A stretch of 64,000 nucleotides of DNA. It comes from Vespula vulgaris (taxonomy: Eukaryota; Arthropoda; Insecta; Hymenoptera; Vespidae). Under the pieces are notes generated by a model. It was not told the origin of the DNA, did no database searches, and worked only from the letters and a program-made list of their open reading frames with translations. The first letter of the stretch is position 1; the number at the start of each line of letters is the position of its first letter. A program made the translations under genes and the position numbers. Positions 60,441 to 64,000 of the stretch are shown one piece after another. Where the stretch lies: positions 15,607,558 to 15,671,557 of the forward strand of contig NC_066587.1 in assembly GCF_905475345.1 (NCBI RefSeq), in the 5' to 3' direction.

Positions 60441-61192
60441 AGGGAAAAAGAAAAGCTCTATAAACTTTATAAGGCCGCAAGTTTCGAAGCTAAGTGAAAT
60501 ACCAATGATCTTTGCCGTGAATATACTCTTCGGGGAATGTAATTAAAAAAAATTCATTGTAGAAGGAGCACGATGGTACATCGTATAACGGCGTTGCCAC
60601 CGTACCGAGAATATTACGTCTATATCGTTCGAGCGTAGGTACGGTTATTGCCGGTACAAGACTAGCAATAACTTACTGCAGCTCGATGTAGTGCAATAAT
60701 TTATCGCTAATATTTTCCTTCGTGTAAAGCTCCAACAGCCCTCCTCTTTTCGAGACACTCTCCCCTCTTTTTCCTTGGGGACATGATTCATGATCCAAGC
60801 GATTCACGGTTAACGTTTTATGAAACACGAACGTTTCGAAAATACGAAGACAAAAACTATCTTCTATGAAAGAAGTAATCGCGAGAGGATGGCTTTGCTA
60901 GACGTCTTGCATCCGATTTTGCAGGATCGAAATTTCATAATCTCTGACACGTGCTCGTCCTCTTACGTATCAAGAGGAGAAAGTAGAAAGGGGGAAGTAG
61001 GATTTGAATGATAAGATAGAAGGAGGATGAAACCGGCTGGAAGGAGAATCGGAAATACATATATGTGCATAGGAGGCCCGGATGTAGTCTATGTTAGATC
61101 AATGTCGAGCGTCTTAACGCCAACGGCATGTACCTTATTTCGGTTATCATATCCTTTTTCCTTCGATCTTTTTCCTCGAAAGGATGTTATAA

Positions 61193-61226
<34 letters not shown>

Positions 61227-62054
61227 TCTTTTCTTTTCCCATCGACAATATTACTTTGATAGTTCCATCTCGTCTAAGTCCCACGATCCTCGAAGTCTTA
61301 CTTTGTTCGCCGTTTTCGTAGAATTTAATCGTGTTTCCTGTTTACACGCTAGCAACTACTTTGCGATACTCTTATAAAAAAGAAAAGAAAAAAAAGAAAG
61401 AAAGAAAGGAAATAAAAAAATGTCTAAAGGTGAAAAGTGCTTGGTTACTACGCCAAGTGACGTGTAGATCATAATCGGCCCACTTCGGTGGCTCATATCT
61501 TCTTCGTCAGCTGCTTAAGGAATTACACTTAAGTGCCGCTCGATCTTCAATCCTCATCTTACTTCTCGACATTATCATTGTCTGGAAGGATAGACATAAA
61601 GGAAAGTCGATCGTTATGAAAAATTTTTCTCGGTATGTTTACTCTCTTTATGATATACGTATCTGCTATATAAAAAATTAAGGACACGATGCAGGAGGAA
61701 AGTATACATGTATTTTTTGATATTCCTTGGTTATACGAATTTATCCCTAAGAGAAATAACTATCGGTGATCGATAGATAAATAATCAATCAACCGTTGGA
61801 TGCGGCAAACCGAACGATAAAGTTTAAATTCAGGAAGGCAAACTGTGGCTATAATAATAATCGTAGGTAGTGGAATGTAACTCGATTCCGTCGAAAGCTT
61901 TTCACCTTGAAATAAAATGCCTTCTTTACGTTACCCCTGGGTGAAACTCGGCGTTCACGTCGTCTCGTTGCTGTCCGATAGTCTACTGGGTGTCTCGGCA
62001 TCTTTGAAAAAAGAAGAGAGAGAAAGATATACACTGACAGAGACAGAGATAGAG

Positions 62055-62113
<59 letters not shown>

Positions 62114-62593
62114 GGGAGAAGTGATACGAGGGGAATAGGCAGAAAAAGGAAAACGAAGGATAGGCTGGTGGATTCGAGGGCAGGAAGCAGCCAAGGATAT
62201 TACGTTGCCGCTCGTATCTTTCAGCTCGATTTCTTCCGATATTCCTCTATCTCGTGAAAGCCAGACGACTCTGAATGGATATGAAAATTATTATATCCGT
62301 TTCTCCGGCCGGTCCGTTTCGTCGTGATTATTTATCGTTACCCGTTGGATATCGTCACGGTTCTCCGAATTTCAATGAAAATTCGAATCGTTTTACTGCG
62401 CGGTACGAAGAACGTAACTATAATCGTGGAATAGGTAATCGAAATTCCTTTCGGGACATAGAATGGTATAAGTGGATGGCATTCGAAGAAGTGAGACCAA
62501 CTCGGAAACGGAATTTGTCCCTCGACACGGTCAATCGTAATTTATATCGACTCGTTCGAAACGTTTCCCACTTCGCGATCTGTTCTCTCTCTT

Positions 62594-62628
<35 letters not shown>

Positions 62629-64000
62629 TTCTCTTTTTCTCTTTTTCTATCTCTCTTTTTCATTTCCCCCTTCTCTTAGCGAGATCCGATTAAATATCTT
62701 TCTTTTTCTCTGCCAATCGACGAGCAAACTCACTATGGAGGAAACTTTAAAGTTATGATACCCGATAAATATCTCTCGGATAGAATTTCAATATCGCGTA
62801 TACTAGAAGGATAATCATAGTAAACTATTAATTGACAATGCCATTTGATCCTTTTGAGAGATTTCAAGAAAGACTCTATACTATTATCCTACAATGGATG
62901 AAACCAAATTATCGAGCGATTAAGCTCGTTTGTATAACGAATTGATCCTTCGTATCATCTAATTGGATAATGCTTTGCTAACGAAGTAGCAAATCGTTTT
63001 AAATATGATGATCTTTCGATTAGCGAGATTATACGAAAGATTCAGAGATACTTTGAGAGGTTATTACTGAATACGTTTCTTTACGTACTTACATTTTCAA
63101 AGAATATACGAAACGTGCACGTAGGTGTTCTCATCGAGTTTCTCGAAACTTTAACTGAAAGATGTAATTTAGACAGAAATCAGCTGAGAGTTGCCATTGA
63201 ACGTTAGAGTATCAGAGAAATTTAGGAAAAACACAGAAAATACGGTAAAAAGCTATAAAGAAGGAAAGTCTCTAGAAAGAAGAGTTAGTTAAGAATCGAT
63301 CGCGAAAACTTCAATGTCTCGGAAGTTTCTTACCGCAGAAACTTTTCTGCCACCCGTTAGAGTATGCGGAGGGGATGAAAACCGGAGATACTCGAACGGC
63401 AGATCTCCGGGTGAGAACGGAAAAGGGGTGCGCGAAATTTTTTATCAGATTAACCAAAGAAAGAATCTCACGTGGATACATTGTCCATAGCTTGTCCGAA
63501 CATTTTAAGATTGGAATAAATTTTATTTATTAATTGGCAAAGTTTGAAGATTGTTATCGTTAGTTATCGTTATATTATGATATCGTAGTGTTACGTTATC
63601 AATACTTTTTCTTCGTCTCTTTTTTATTTCCTTTCGAAACTTAACGTCATTTACATCGAATCGTTTTAATTTTGTTAACGCGTTTACCATTTCATAACAA
63701 TTAAGAACAAATTTGACAATATCATCATTGTTCGAGTTACCATCTTGGTTGCATCTTTCGAAAGCATTGTCCTAAACTGTCATTCTTATCGTTCTCGTTC
63801 GTCTTATCAGACGAAAGGTGAAACTTCTTCCATCTTTATTTCTAATCGGAAGACGGAAGGATTATCTGGAAATTGATGGATCACCCGTTAGTGAGCTCAG
63901 TCGGCGGCTGCAAATAGTCGAAGAGGTTTGGCCGTTAGGAATGTGGAGGACGAGGTATAAGATGGTGCCTTCAGCCACGAAGAAGCGCAGTGGAGCGGAC
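60441..64000. other. Noncoding DNA, no gene identified
   Basis: Contains CT repeats near 61,203-61,225 and 62,594-62,660 and a (GA)n repeat at 62,058-62,103. The last 120 bp become more GC-rich and open (ATG at 63,961 running off the edge: MVPSATKKRSGAD), which could be the edge of an exon but cannot be judged from so little. Confidence 0.4.
62058..62103. repeat. (GA)n microsatellite
   Basis: About 23 GA dinucleotides. Confidence 0.95.

Noticed and set aside
1..64000. CRISPR array or prokaryotic defence island
   Set aside because: All repeats are eukaryotic-type microsatellites; no regularly spaced direct repeats with unique spacers, and the genes have spliceosomal introns.

Overview
The window looks like nuclear DNA from an insect, most probably a hymenopteran such as a bee, wasp or ant. 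Four protein genes are insect orthologues broken by short GT-AG introns. The noncoding DNA is full of (GA)n/(CT)n, (TA)n and A/T-rich microsatellites. CpG-rich flanks contrast with AT-rich, CpG-poor gene bodies. Nothing bacterial, organellar or viral was seen. Species-level assignment is inference.

Layout. 1-14.3 kb is noncoding, microsatellite-rich DNA with a tRNA-derived SINE-like piece (about 7.66-7.74 kb) and an 11-bp minisatellite (9.33 kb); it is probably the first intron of the gene to its right. At 14.35-15.94 kb (minus strand) lies a large polyglutamine-rich N-terminal exon that ends inside a methyl-CpG-binding-like domain of the six-banded/MBD5/MBD6 type. 16-18.3 kb is its GC-rich, repeat-laden upstream region. 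A small hAT-type MITE sits at 20.24 kb. At 21.07-22.56 kb (minus) is a complete four-exon DNAJA1/Droj2 type HSP40 gene, with a likely noncoding first exon ending at 24,589 and a heat-shock element just upstream at 24,717-24,729.

At 25.19-27.34 kb (plus) is a complete seven-exon ALG8 glucosyltransferase gene, divergent from the HSP40 gene. 27.4-31.4 kb is a transposon landing zone: a decayed hAT-like MITE and a piggyBac-family element with an uninterrupted transposase (minus strand). At 31.38-38.81 kb (plus) is a complete 19-exon DOCK-C (DOCK6/7/8, Zir) gene encoding about 1,989 residues.

38.8-64 kb holds no gene I can defend: simple repeats, a second SINE-like tRNA head, orphan splice-donor-like sites and a few GC-richer islands that could be short exons or enhancers.

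The genes are not an operon. ALG8 (ER N-glycan assembly), Droj2 (HSP70 co-chaperone) and Zir (Rho-family GEF) are broadly expressed genes clustered in about 18 kb; six-banded is a chromatin factor with a much larger locus. I did not find a convincing undescribed multi-gene system. The most useful leads are the HSE/first-exon arrangement of the HSP40 gene, the intact piggyBac ORF, the repeated 11-bp unit, and the MBD exon with its missing downstream exons.
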